From Siphonodentalium dalli (taxonomy: Eukaryota; Mollusca; Scaphopoda; Gadilida; Siphonodentaliidae): a DNA stretch of 64,000 bases. Shown here piece after piece: positions 11,201 to 21,371 of this stretch. The stretch lies in contig CP136068.1 of the NCBI GenBank assembly GCA_032622095.1, positions 160,165,465-160,229,464 on the forward strand, in the 5' to 3' direction. Position numbers and translations under genes: made by a program. How positions within the stretch are numbered: position 1 is the stretch's first letter; every line of letters starts with the position of its first letter. A model generated the notes under the pieces. It made no database searches and was not told the DNA's origin. It was given only the letters and a program-made list of their open reading frames with translations.

Positions 11201-13300
11201 GTGATTTGTGTGCGTTTTGGACATCATAATCAATTTATAGGTGTCATATGATAAATAGAATATGTAACTCGTGTTTCTCTCATATGATATTTATGAAACT
11301 CGTCACGAATTTTCAGTTTTCTCTCGCCGGAGGCTCGAGAAAACTGAAAATTCTTAGACTCGTTTCATAAATATCATATGAGAGAAACACTCATTTCATA
11401 TCCTCTATATCTCAAAATATGTCAAGAATTTCTTTGAGAAATTTGGTACAAGCGATTACTATGACACAAGATTTAAGAACCATCAACCCATTGGATTTTA
11501 CAAACCCATTTACTTTAAATGTGTGGCATGAACAATATTTAAAAAAAAAATTCAGGCACCAAGAACATCAGTAAGACAATTTGTTGTTCAAATGGTATAA
11601 TATCTGAAGATCATGAGAGGAGACTTCATTGTTCTTGATTCGTGAAATTTAATTATTAATTTCAATTAGGAAGGCAACAACCGATAAATAATTTTGATCA
11701 ATGAAAATGGGCTAAGATGAGTTCTGGGTCATGGGTCAATAACCAAGTTTTAGCTGACCACCTGATCAATTAAGACTGTAGCCTTATTCCAATTGATTGG
11801 GCCCTGCTTGAGTGGACCACACTGCATATCAAAATTTGTTTTCATTGTGCTGGGATATGTGTGACTGCTTTATTCTTCATTATAATATATGGGGGTATTA
11901 TAATACAAATGAAGCCTCCTCTCACAGAGCCAGGACAATACGCTATTTGTTGATTGGAGTGTTGTTTGCAATTATTAATTATTTTATCAGTACTTGGTAC
12001 CGAAAGGGACAAACAAGAACATTTCACTTTCAAGCTATCAATCCATTGTTTTATCGTCTCTTAAAGTGATATGAAACACTCCGGTAGGGTGATCAAATAG
12101 AAATGGAGAATAATCTTGTTCAAAGTAGTTATTTAAAAAAATATTATATATCAATTGACAACACACACCGACATTATTATATATTATTTAAATGCAGTAA
12201 CTGCCGATCGCGAAATCGTTTTCGTTAATTTATACCCGATAGAAGCGTCCCGATTCGAGTGGTAAATATTTACAATTTAGCGTAGTTTATCATTGTTTTC
12301 TATGGACTGATACGGTCGATTTGCTTGAGATGTTCGGTGATGTTAGTAGAATGATACATTCCTCCAGTTGGCATAGCACATGAATACTAACTTATCAGTT
12401 TCACGCACCCGCACAAGTACATAATATGTCTTTAATAATTGCGAAGATTCTATATACAATTGAGATGATGATATGTGAACTTCAAGATTTTTCGCCAGAT
12501 AGATCCCGAGAAAATCTTTGTTGAAAATCTTTTGCCATTTTGGTTAGATTTATGCAAAACGTGCGTCTCCCCCTGCATATGCTGACACCACAGACCCCCG
12601 GAAAGTATCTGACAAATGTATTCAAATTTACGAACCAACGATGCACATTAACCCTTTACCCAACAAACCGGCCAAAACCGGCCAAATAAAGCTTCAACAG
12701 CCTAAAATATCTTCGGTCTGTCTCAATAGAACCATACAAATATGGGTATCATTGGAACCGGCTCCTTGACCACCACATTGTGATAGTTACAGTTAGCCCT
12801 GTGCCAATGCATTCTCTTATATATGCGAGTCGACCATAGGTCGCCTCGCATATATAAGAGAATGCATTGGCCTAAAATAAATCTTTTTTTAACACTTTTT
12901 ACCATTTTTTCTTACATTCTTTAACAATTTTATAATTTTTAATGTGTTAAGCCAATGCATTTTCTTATATATGCGAGGCGACCTATGGTCGACTCGCATG
13001 TATAAGAAAATGCATTGGCACAGGGCCCTTATGTTTGGTAAAGGGTTAAGGAGAGTAACCAGACTATGTCATGCGTATTTTGTAGGTGTCAGTGTGTGGA
13101 TAGATGGTTACGATACCGGCGCCGGGAGCGACACCAGTTACTACACCAGGAACAACGTCCCGATGCCATACGTCATCTGGGGGAGCGGGGATCCCGACGG
13201 AGGTGCCGAGGATTGCATGCGACTCTCCCGGTCAAATGCATGGGAATTCTACGATGAGTTGTGCACCAGAGTTCTACATTATATATGTCAGGTGTCTTAG
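5002..13300 (+). CDS. Secreted PAN/apple plus C-type lectin domain protein (3-exon gene)
   Basis: Exons 5002-5287, 9292-9459 and 13086-13300 total 669 nt and encode 222 residues plus a TAG stop. Both introns are GT-AG and phase 1, and the frame stays open across both joins, which strongly supports the model. Residues 1 to about 25 look like a signal peptide. Residues about 50-90 are a PAN/apple core with Cys 57, 61, 67 and 77. Residues 97-222 are a C-type lectin fold with Cys 97/106, 123/219 and 195/211 in the long-form pattern. At the usual sugar-binding sites are GDPD instead of EPN or QPD, and WEFYDE instead of a WND motif, so calcium-dependent sugar binding is uncertain. The expected role is extracellular recognition. 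Introns of 4.0 and 3.6 kb are full of repeats; additional exons cannot be excluded. Confidence 0.82.
5525..5595. repeat. 33-bp-arm perfect palindrome
   Basis: Arms 5525-5557 and 5563-5595 are exact reverse complements around the 5-nt loop GGTTA. Lies in intron 1. It could be a tiny foldback remnant or a snap-back replication product. Confidence 0.95.
5796..6104. repeat. 22-bp tandem repeat, about 14 copies
   Basis: The unit is TATCCATACAAATCAGTGTA plus two variable bases (TC or TA). Because 22 is not a multiple of 3 and the unit has few stops, all three + frames stay open and yield Ile/Tyr/Ser/Gln-rich pseudo-peptides. Intron 1 of the lectin gene. Confidence 0.95.
6423..6577. repeat. 65-bp tandem duplication with a partial third copy
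   Basis: Two full units (6449-6513 and 6514 to about 6577) begin GAGTGTGTAGTGAAACATAT and end with ACACACAGTGTGTTAA. A 26-bp partial copy of the start precedes them. Inside intron 1. Confidence 0.85.
7160..7480. mobile_element. Decayed hairpin element, second subfamily
   Basis: The hairpin arms start GCCAATGCATTCTCTTATAT at 7296 and end at 7423, but the interior has diverged. The left flank (TTGATGCCAGAATA, then GTGGTACGTAGTTTAA) matches the left flanks of the copies at 47001 and 47886. The right flank (TTTAATGTTGCA, then CGCAGCT) matches that of the copy at 54802-55225. So this is a second family using the same hairpin with different outer arms. Confidence 0.65.
7891..8833. mobile_element. 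0.94-kb foldback element with ~270-bp inverted arms
   Basis: The arms 7891 to about 8163 and 8560-8833 are imperfect reverse complements. The outer part reads CTAACCCAATTTCCCCCAAA on the left and the complement at about 8802-8822. Pairing resumes weakly inside (near 8215 and 8500), so nearly the whole element can fold on itself. No coding content. The divergence between arms indicates an old copy. Intron 1 of the lectin gene. Confidence 0.8.
9292..9459 (+). CDS. Exon 2: N-terminal half of the C-type lectin domain
   Basis: 168 bp after a CACTTTGTAG acceptor and before a GTTAGT donor. With one base carried over from exon 1 it encodes NCPTGYDPTYC, then QECENDGGHLAEITDS and a short helix. This is the beginning of a C-type lectin fold: extra Cys pair 97/106, Cys 123 and the GGHLAEI signature. 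The exon lacks its own start codon, so it is easily missed by ATG-based gene finding. Confidence 0.85.
9449..9690 (+). repeat. Three short copies of the exon 2 / intron junction
   Basis: The exon 2 end plus donor (about 9449-9478, GGCTGATACTGGTTAGTTAT) recurs imperfectly at about 9624-9652 and 9670-9692. Both extra copies keep ACTGGT followed by AC or AA, so they could act as decoy donors. Confidence 0.6.
9693..11270. other. Intron 2, no further exon recognised
   Basis: Contains a run of 12 G around 10189-10200 and a few open frames of up to about 100 codons without domain-like content. A stretch near 10995-11050 resembles 11219-11285 (both have a GATAAATAGAATATGTAA core), a short local duplication. 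Confidence 0.4.
11271..11390. repeat. 120-bp foldback palindrome
   Basis: Begins GTGTTTCTCTCATATGATAT and ends with the reverse complement. An inner second stem (GAATTTTCAGTTTTCTC and its complement) surrounds the loop TCGCCGGAGGC. Two small unpaired bulges separate the stems. Confidence 0.9.
12648..13049 (-). mobile_element. piggyBac-type MITE (copy 2), just upstream of exon 3
   Basis: A 402-bp copy of the element at 2822-3220 in inverted orientation. TTAA lies at 12648-12651 and 13046-13049, and the termini read CCCTTTACCCAACA on the left and a slightly altered CCCTTTACCAAAC on the right. Hairpins lie at 12803-12871 and 12951-13019. Its right end is 36 bp upstream of the first base of exon 3, so the branch point and part of the acceptor context of intron 2 may now be transposon-derived. 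Confidence 0.87.
13086..13300 (+). CDS. Exon 3: C-terminal half of the C-type lectin domain
   Basis: Acceptor TATTTTGTAG at 13076-13085. The exon completes codon GGT and encodes VSVWIDGYDTGAGSD, then PYVIWGSGDPDGGAEDCMRL, WEFYDELC and LHYICQVS, ending in TAG. It supplies Cys 195, 211 and 219 and the WIDG core strand of the lectin fold. There is no polypyrimidine-rich tract before the acceptor; the upstream 36 bp are all that separates it from a transposon. The exon is unusually GC-rich relative to its surroundings. Confidence 0.87.
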
Positions 13301-13322
13301 TGAGTACCCGCTGGGCCTCCGG

Positions 13323-14820
13323 CGGGGATGCAGAATAGTGTGGGTCCAAGGCGACTAACTCAAACAAATACATGAAATTGCACAAAGTGATGTGCGACTC
13401 ATATCTAGATTATATTATGTTCTTATATTTCCTGTGGTTTCCTGATGGGAGCGGAGATAAGACTGTGTAAAGGTTGTCTGGATCAAATCGTGGAAATGTG
13501 TCATGAATTGTGCAACAATGTTATTATTTAAAGGTTGTCTCGATCAAATCATGGAAATGTGTCATGACTTGTGCCACAATGTTATGATATTAATTGAATT
13601 TGCCATATTTCTTAGTGTGTGTCCGATGGGACTAGTTCCGAAGGGGCGCAGAATAATGTTTAAGACTTTACCGGATAAATTCATGGAAATTATACGTCGA
13701 GGAATGCACAAGAGTTATATGCATTATTCTGTCAGATTTCTTAGTGGAATTCAGGCGAGGCTCAGAATATTGTGTACGACCCATCTCGAATATAAAATAG
13801 GCGAACCTTATGAATATGACAGTGTGTACCATCCATGCAGGCATCAAAGTCACGATGTCGCATCGGGTCAACCAGTATACAGTTACCAAAAGAGGAACTA
13901 TGTATCCTTACCATATGTCATAGAGCTGATGGACTGCGACATATTTCTGCATTATATGTCAGATTTCTTAATGAGTGCATCCGGTGTGGGGGCGCTGAAT
14001 GATGTATTCAACTTTCTCAGTCAAATTCGTGGACATTCTAAGATGATGAATGCACTATACGTGTACATAATATATGCCAGATATCCACCCCTGGTCAAGT
14101 AGTCATGCTATTATGATATGATGCTGGTGATTATGCTGACTTTCTATGATGCGGGTAGAGTAAACTGATGTCGTTACAAAAAAGTATCTTAATTTTTTCT
14201 AAAGTTGTCATTTTCGCGGTGTTTAGCTAATTCGAGCGATTTTGAGAAAAAGCAGTGTGCGTCTACAAAAGTCAAACAAACAGAATAATGTACTGCTGAT
14301 AATCGTCTGCTCACCACCCTGTGGGCTCGCAATGGGTTAACCAGGACTACTTAGCCAGTGCTGTATATACCCCATAGGGATCCCCAAAACAAACAATAAT
14401 GTACTGCTGATTGTCGTCTGCTCACCACTCTGCGAGGCTCGCTGTGGGTTAATCAGGGGTGGTGTCCTACTGGGTCCGCTGGTGAAACGACTCAACTCAA
14501 TCAAATCATGGACAACATGGCGCGTGTGCAAGGACCCCCGCCCCGCCCGACATGTCACTATAATTATTAAAATGTTTTGTTTGAGTGCATATATGTTTGT
14601 ATGGCATCACTGTATATAGTGTAAATAACTTATATAAATAAAAATCTAAAAAAATGAATCATTGGACATATCTCGATGAATTATGCAACACTCATTTACG
14701 TTACTTAATTTTCTGTCATATATTTTTATATAGTTATTACCGAGTATACGACGGGAACGCATAATACTGTTTCAGACTCGATTCGCTCATTAAAATTCAT
14801 GGGAAACTGTGCTATGGATA
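13323..14820 (+). pseudogene. Tandem degenerate copies of the lectin last exon and its 3' flank
   Basis: The exon 3 end has the order TCAAATGCATGGGAATTCTA, GATGAGTTGTGCA, ACATTATATATGTCAG, TCTTAGTGAGTACCCG. This order recurs with decay at about 13350-13440, 13475-13520, 13535-13630, 13670-13750, 13925-13985, 14020-14090, 14485-14530, 14650-14730 and 14790-14820. Between units the motif GGCTCAGAATAGTGTGTA is shared. The piece at 13823-13940 also resembles the 5' part of exon 3 in the same frame (YSYQKRNYVSLPYVI against TSYYTRNNVPMPYVI). A 199-codon frame runs through 13503-14102, but no canonical splice structure or intact domain is seen, so these are called pseudo-exons. Confidence 0.65.
14281..14458. 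repeat. ~66-bp direct duplication
   Basis: 14281-14346 and 14393-14458 share AATAATGTACTGCTGAT, GTCTGCTCACCAC and GTGGGTTAA in order, about 112 bp apart, embedded in the pseudo-exon region. Confidence 0.75.
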
Positions 14821-15600
14821 CACTCCCCAGCAACTAAAGAATTCAGGTTCACCAAGTTCAGGCTCCCAAACACAATATCGATCTGCACGCGGCAATAAAA
14901 TCTTGTGTTGCCAATTGTGAACCCTACCACAGATTGTCAGAACTTGGAGCTGCTTGCACCAACCCTAGATATTCCTATATCCCTCAGACTGGTCGTAATG
15001 GAATCTCTAGCGGTTACACACACCTGTTGGCAGATTTCCATGCGGGGCCACAGGATAGTATGTACAACTATCACATCAAACTGTACGTCCGTATATATCA
15101 TATTTCACCCGCTCACAGCCCGGGTACTTGTTGATAGTCCTACCTGTTCGGATGAGGAACTTTATAACATTGAACAAACTTTTCTTAAAATGATCTGAAA
15201 TTAATTTGGTCCACATTACGACGTACTTAGAAGCAAACTCTCACGCCAATCTGTCACAGAAAACATGAAATACAAAGCACTGGTTGCCGACAACGAAGAT
15301 AGAGTTACAGCGCTTGTATCCATTATTGGTATAATTATAGTAAAGTAATCCGGCCGGTAAGTGTATCGTTGTGTTTGTCTTCAACTGTCAACACATTTAC
15401 ATCGTTATCGACACGAGCATCAAAAGAATTACACAAAGGAGCAGGGGGTACAGGAAATCCTGAAATTTCCACAGGTATTTATGTTTTCAATTACGTCAAC
15501 AGTTGGGCGTAAAATTTGGTGCAATCAAAATCCTAATCAGTTACATCTTAATCCTAAACCATTAACAGTGACGTGTTGTGCATACGTCCTAATAGTTGCA
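14821..15600. other. Intergenic, possible remnant of lectin-like sequence
   Basis: A 76-codon open stretch at about 14909-15137 lacks a start context and a recognisable domain. An AATAAA at about 14637 could serve a transcript of the lectin gene but is not tied to it by anything else. Nothing else was recognised. Confidence 0.3.
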
Positions 15601-16310
15601 TGTTATTCTTAAACCTTAAAGAGATACATGTTATTCTTAAATCCTAAACAGTTATATGTAATTCTCCAATCCTAACCAACCACGCGTTATTCTTAAACCA
15701 TAAACAAGTACATGCTATTCTTAAATCCTAAACAGTTAGGTATTATTCATCAGCCAAGATATGTATATGTTATTCTTAAAACCTAAACAGATACATGCTA
15801 TTCTTAACTCGTAAACAGTTATATATTATTCTTAAAACCTAAACAGTCATATGCTATCCTTAAATTCTTAACAGTTGAAAGTTATTCATAAGCCCTAAAT
15901 AGTTACTTGTTATTCTTAAACCCTAAACAGATACATGTTATTCTTAACTCGTAAACAGTTATATGTTATTCTTAAACCATAAACAGTTATATGTTATTCT
16001 TAAACGATAAACAGCTACATGTTATTCTTAAATCCTAAACAGCTATATGTTATTCTTAAACCCCAAACAGTTATATGCTATTATTAAAACCTACACAGTT
16101 ACATGGTATTATTAAATCCTGAACAGTTACATGTTATCCTTAAATCCTAAATAGTTACATGGTATTATTAAATCCTAAACAGTTACATGTTATTATTAAA
16201 TCCTAAACAGTTACATGCTATTCTTAAATCCTAAACATGTACATGTTATTCTTAAAACATAAACAGTTGCATGCTATTCTTAAATTATAAAAAATTACAT
16301 GTTAATTTTT
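15600..16310. repeat. 28-bp minisatellite, block 1
   Basis: The unit is ACATGTTATTCTTAAATCCT followed by AAACAGTT, about 25 copies with moderate divergence. The same unit returns at 17690-18330 and 20488-20560. Confidence 0.93.
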
Positions 16311-16574
16311 TTCCCCAAAACCATCAAGATATACCGATAGTGAAACACTACATATAAACAACGAATATATACAAAACACGCACTACCAACCAGGTGTGTC
16401 ATATACAGGGTTTCAATTGTAGTATATAATACATGCCAGTATGATAGCCTATGCTGTATGCATGAGTGTATTGGAAAGCATTTAGCAGTGTCCATGTATT
16501 TAGGAAGTTGTTAACAATATGTAAACCGTACTAGACTATATTAAATTCTTTATTATAACTTGTTAACTGCGCAT

Positions 16575-17400
16575 TTGTGTGTAGCTACTCGTCCAGCAGA
16601 CAAAAACGGAAACATTTAACTACATTCGTGTGACAATACTCATCCCGCGGACAACGATAACAGATAACTACATTCATGTGACACTACTCATCCCGCGGAC
16701 AACGATAACAGATAACTACATGTATGTAACTACTCATCCAGCGGACAACGATAACAGATAACTACATGTGTGTAACTACTCATCCAGCGGACAACGATAA
16801 CAGATAACTACATGTGTGTAACTACTCATCCCGCGGACAACGATAACAGTTAACTACATGTGTGTAACTACTCATCCAGCGGACAACGATAACAGATAAC
16901 TACATGTGTGTAACTACTCATCCAGGGATTACGATAACATCTAACTACGTTTGTATGTAACTACTCGTTCAGCGGACAGCGATATCATTTAACTACATTC
17001 ATGTGACACTACTCATTCCGCGGACAGCGATAACAATTGACTACATTTGTGTGTAACTACTCATCCAGGGGATACGATAACATTTAGCTACGTTTGTATA
17101 TAACTACTCGTTCAGCGGACAGCGATAGCATTTAACTACATGTGTGTGTGACTACACGTCCAAATGATTATAACTACATGTGTGTGTAACTACTCGTACA
17201 GGGGATACGATTACATTTAACTACATGTGTGTGTAACTACTCGTCCAGGGGATACGATAACCGATAACTGCATTTGTTTTTATCTACTCTTCCAGGGGAC
17301 AGCGATAACCTTTAACTACAATGGTGTGTAACTACTCGTCCAGTCGATAACGTCACGATAACCTTTAACTACATTTGTTTGTAACTACTCGTACATTGTG
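16575..17400. repeat. ~46-bp minisatellite
   Basis: The unit is TGTGTGTAACTACTCATCCA followed by GCGGACAACGATAACAGATAACTACA, about 18 copies. The copies at 16680-16920 are nearly identical; those after 16920 are more diverged and vary in length. It sits between two blocks of the 28-bp minisatellite. Confidence 0.93.
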
Positions 17401-17689
17401 ATATGGGGAACTAGGATTGCAGTAACAAACTCTAGTGTATATACTATGAACTATGTATAATTAATAGATACATATACCTTAAACTTGTATCGCTTGTTTA
17501 AACATTTACATAACTGATGAATAACCAGCCGTTCTACTATTTTTTTTACATGTAGATAGCCCTGATTTTATTCCTTCTGGTTGTCGGTCCACCTATCACG
17601 CTGGCTTTGTATTTGCCTGCTCGGTGGGCCGGTGTGTCGTTGTGTAGTTTGGCCTAAGTTACCAGGTCTTACATCACCTTTGTTAACCT

Positions 17690-18330
17690 TTGACACAGTT
17701 TAAAACATAAAACAGTTGCATGTTGTTCTTCAATCCAAAACAGTTACGTGTTATAATTAAACATAATCAGCTACATGCTATTATTAAACGCTAGACAGCT
17801 GCATGTTAATCTTAAATCTTAAACAGTTATATGCTATTCTTGAAACATAAACAGCTACATGTTTTTCTTAAATCCTAGACAGCTACATGTTATTCTTAAA
17901 TCCTAAACAGTCACATGTTATACTTAAACATAAACAGTTACATGTTATTGTTAAATCCTAGACAGCTACATGTTATTCTTAAATCCTAAACAGTTACATG
18001 TTATTGTTAAATCCTAGACAGCTACATGTTATTCTTAAATCCTAAACAGTTACATGTTATACTTAAACATAAACAGTTACATGTTATTATTGAATCCTAG
18101 ACAGCTGCATGTTATTCTTAAATCCTAAACAGTTACATGTTATTGTTAAATCCTAGACAGCTACATGTTATTCTTAAATCCTAAACAGTTACATGTTATA
18201 CTTAAACATAAACAGTTACATGTTATACTTAAACATAAACAGTTACATGTTATTGTTAAATCCTAAACAGTTACATGTTATTATTGAATCCTAGACAGTT
18301 ACATGTTATTCTCAAACCCCAAACAGTTAC
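17690..18330. repeat. 28-bp minisatellite, block 2
   Basis: Same unit as 15600-16310, about 22 copies, many of them near-identical. Pairs of units alternate (TCCTAGACAGC versus TCCTAAACAGT), indicating a two-unit higher-order repeat. It ends in a tail (about 18330-18415) that is repeated at 20566-20665. Confidence 0.93.
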
Positions 18331-18415
18331 ACAATACCCTTATTTGTGCGCTGCCTTCTATTTCGCAATCCCCAAATAACTAATACATTTATCAATGCCA
18401 TTGTTGAAACATGTA

Positions 18416-20464
18416 GTATGTGAACATTTGCAACAGTAGTGTGAGTTCTATAGAATGGCTGCGGACACACGTATCACAGTAGCGATGGCATAGTAGGTGT
18501 GACAATTTATTATGGCGTAGTTTGGTGACAATTTGTCCGTCATAATTATGTGCCATAGCTATCCATGTCGCCCGCTGATTTTCCGCACAATGAGTCGACT
18601 GGACCAATTAACCATTGCTTTTCACACAGGTTGATCTCTATTCATTACGTTTTGCTAATTTGTATTCACGACGGTATATATAATTGCACGATAGATCGAC
18701 GTGAATTGTTTTTGACCGTGGCCCGATGCTAATTACGCCACCCAAGAAACACGGACTTGAGCCACTTTCAATACGATGATTACCTATCAATTTCCATTCA
18801 ATCAAGGGTTAAATTACTATTTTCGTGGTGTTACGTATTCCCGCTGCAGGAGTCAATTGCATGGTAATGCCGACATATATCATCATGTCACTCTCACTCT
18901 TCTAACGTCTTTCTCCGTGCATGTATATGGCAACCACCTTACTACTCCAAACTACTCACACATAATCCAAATCATTCAATATGAAACGACCTGTTATTAT
19001 ACGCTTGTCTATTACATGGTGGAATATTACCGAAACGTACATCGCCGTGTGTTCTTAGAAGCAACATGTTAGTTCAAACGCGTGTTGTTATTTCATTGTA
19101 GCTGTTTGTTATCTCACTTTATCGAAAGACGTCATGGCGTCATCACTTGAAAGCGGTTTGCAATGATTTGGATGTAGGTGTAGATATATGCCAACATAAT
19201 ACATAATACAATACATAATGCCAACATAATACATTTTCTAAATAGAGGTGCTGCCCCTTTAATAAGTAACTCACTCATGAACACAGTGTGCTACTATAGT
19301 ACAATTCTACTGGATGTAGCAATCTGCAAATGTGATGAATGTCAACTTATCCCATTAACGTTTACTTATCTTATTTCACTGAATTAGCTGACATATTTCC
19401 CTGTCGAAAGTGAAATACATTAAATTTTAATTTTATATAATCACACACGATCTTTATTAGGTTCAATTAATAACGTATATTATATGTATCCGATCCTCAT
19501 ACAGTAGGAAATTATGTGACTTCAATCATCAGTGCTATGAAAATAATGTGTTTGGCTAAACTGTCAAAGTTTAGATCCAAAAAGTTGAATACCTGTTATG
19601 AATGTATCTACCACGAGGTCTCAAGCAGTCTACCTCTTCGCATGCAAAATAGCAAAATAACCTTGAATGTCTCCATGACATCAATAGCTTGAGGATGGGA
19701 ACGACCCAACATATGGTAGATATCCAACAAAAACTCTGCTCAAGTTAGACTAATGCTTAAACTAAATTCAGCACATTATATAAATATCAGTTTTTTTAAT
19801 TTGTTATGACTCGATTAAGTTCAGTGCACATCAAATAGTGATCACATTATCTTCTGCTCTTGTGACTAAACATGTTATATAACTTAGATTAGAATAGTGT
19901 GGTATGTTCTACTACTAGTCTATCGTCATTTGCTTTAGTATGTGTACATGGTGGTTGGGGAAAATAAGGACAATAATAATACTAGTACATTTGTAACAAA
20001 TTGTGTTATAAATTGTAATTCAATAAATATTGAATGATAAAATGTAGTTATTGACACTGCTGAACGTGAGATCATCAACGATGTACATGATCAATTACAT
20101 TATAAGCTGTCTATCGGGACACGATCGAACGTGAGTTAATGAACCTACGTCAAGCTACGTGACTGACACAAATTCACACTACAATATTTTAAGTATTTTG
20201 ATTTATATAAATAAGATAAATAGTAAATACATACCATAATAATTAAACTTTAATAATTCATTCAGCATCCAGTTATTACTGAATACTGGATCAAGAGTCC
20301 AGTGAGAAGAAATGAAACCGAAATATAAGTATATTCACCACTGTCACGAAACCACTGGGCTCTTCACGTTAAAGGTTGACCACAAGTGACCAAATACTTT
20401 TTTTCCTTAATTCATATTTGGAAAATCATACTGGATCGTGAACTAAGTTTCATAGCAGGCGTAG
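18416..20464. other. Intergenic, no gene seen
   Basis: Short open frames only, AT-rich. Tiny repeats of CCAACATAATACAT occur near 19190-19235. No domain, RNA gene or element end was recognised. Confidence 0.4.
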
Positions 20465-20723
20465 GTGTATTTTGATTTTTCAGGCTACTTGTTATTATTA
20501 AACCATAAACAGCTACATGTTATTCTTAAATCATAAATAGCAACATGTTATTCTTAATTCCCAAACAGTTACACGGTACTCTTATTTGTGCGCTGCATTT
20601 TTCGCCTATCACATTGCCGGCAATCCCCAAATAACTAATACATTTATCAATGTCATTGTTCAAACATGTGTTAGGGTACGTTCATACACTGACAGGATCA
20701 AGTGTATTTTGATTTTTCAGGCT
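20465..20723. mobile_element. Minisatellite-plus-tail unit between 22-bp direct repeats
   Basis: Identical 22-bp sequences (20465-20486 and 20702-20723, starting GTGTATTTTGATTTTTC) flank 215 bp. That segment is made of about three 28-bp minisatellite units and then the tail also found after the array at 18330. The arrangement looks like a small mobile unit with a target duplication, or a local duplication. No terminal inverted repeat was seen. Confidence 0.5.
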
Positions 20724-21371
20724 TGGTTTATGCAGGATTCCCTCAAAATTAAAAAATACTGAACAACTAATTTCAAATGTCTGAATTTTAGCAATTATGC
20801 ATGTTTCGAGAATGATATCACATAACATTGAGCATTGAACAATCAGAGAGCAAATATGTCATTATTACTGAAAAAATCTTTGAATTTAGATATTTTAAAA
20901 ATGTATATGTATATTATACTCTTGATATTCATATTAATAGACTTTAATATACTAATACACATAAAATGATTTTGACCATTAATCTTCTATAACATGAAAT
21001 GTCCGATTGAACTATATTCCTGATCCATGGTTATTGTAAATTGTGTTTATGAAAAGCTTTATTTTAGGTTCACATGCTATAAATAATTCAACGGAATTTC
21101 TCGATAACCTTAAAATTCAAATATCATCAAACTGAATTCGCTCAAAATTTAAATATTAAAATTAATGTGTGTAAAGATCCATTAAAATCAAAGATGCTTT
21201 GACTTGGCAGGCTATTCTGACTCGACTCTAGAGTATTGAAATCCGAGAATCTCAGAATACCTGTCCACCTGAACTCAGGATTTGTGTTTTATTTCTGTTA
21301 TTTTTTTGTTTTTTTGGTGTAAGATAAAGTCAGTTAAAACTACACTCTTAGAAAATACTATCGGCTTGACG
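20724..21371. other. Intergenic, no gene seen
   Basis: AT-rich; nothing recognisable up to the start of the segmental duplication. Confidence 0.4.

Noticed and set aside
13503-14102. Independent 199-aa protein gene
   Set aside because: The frame runs across decayed copies of the lectin exon with no domain intact and no splice logic; treated as pseudo-exons.
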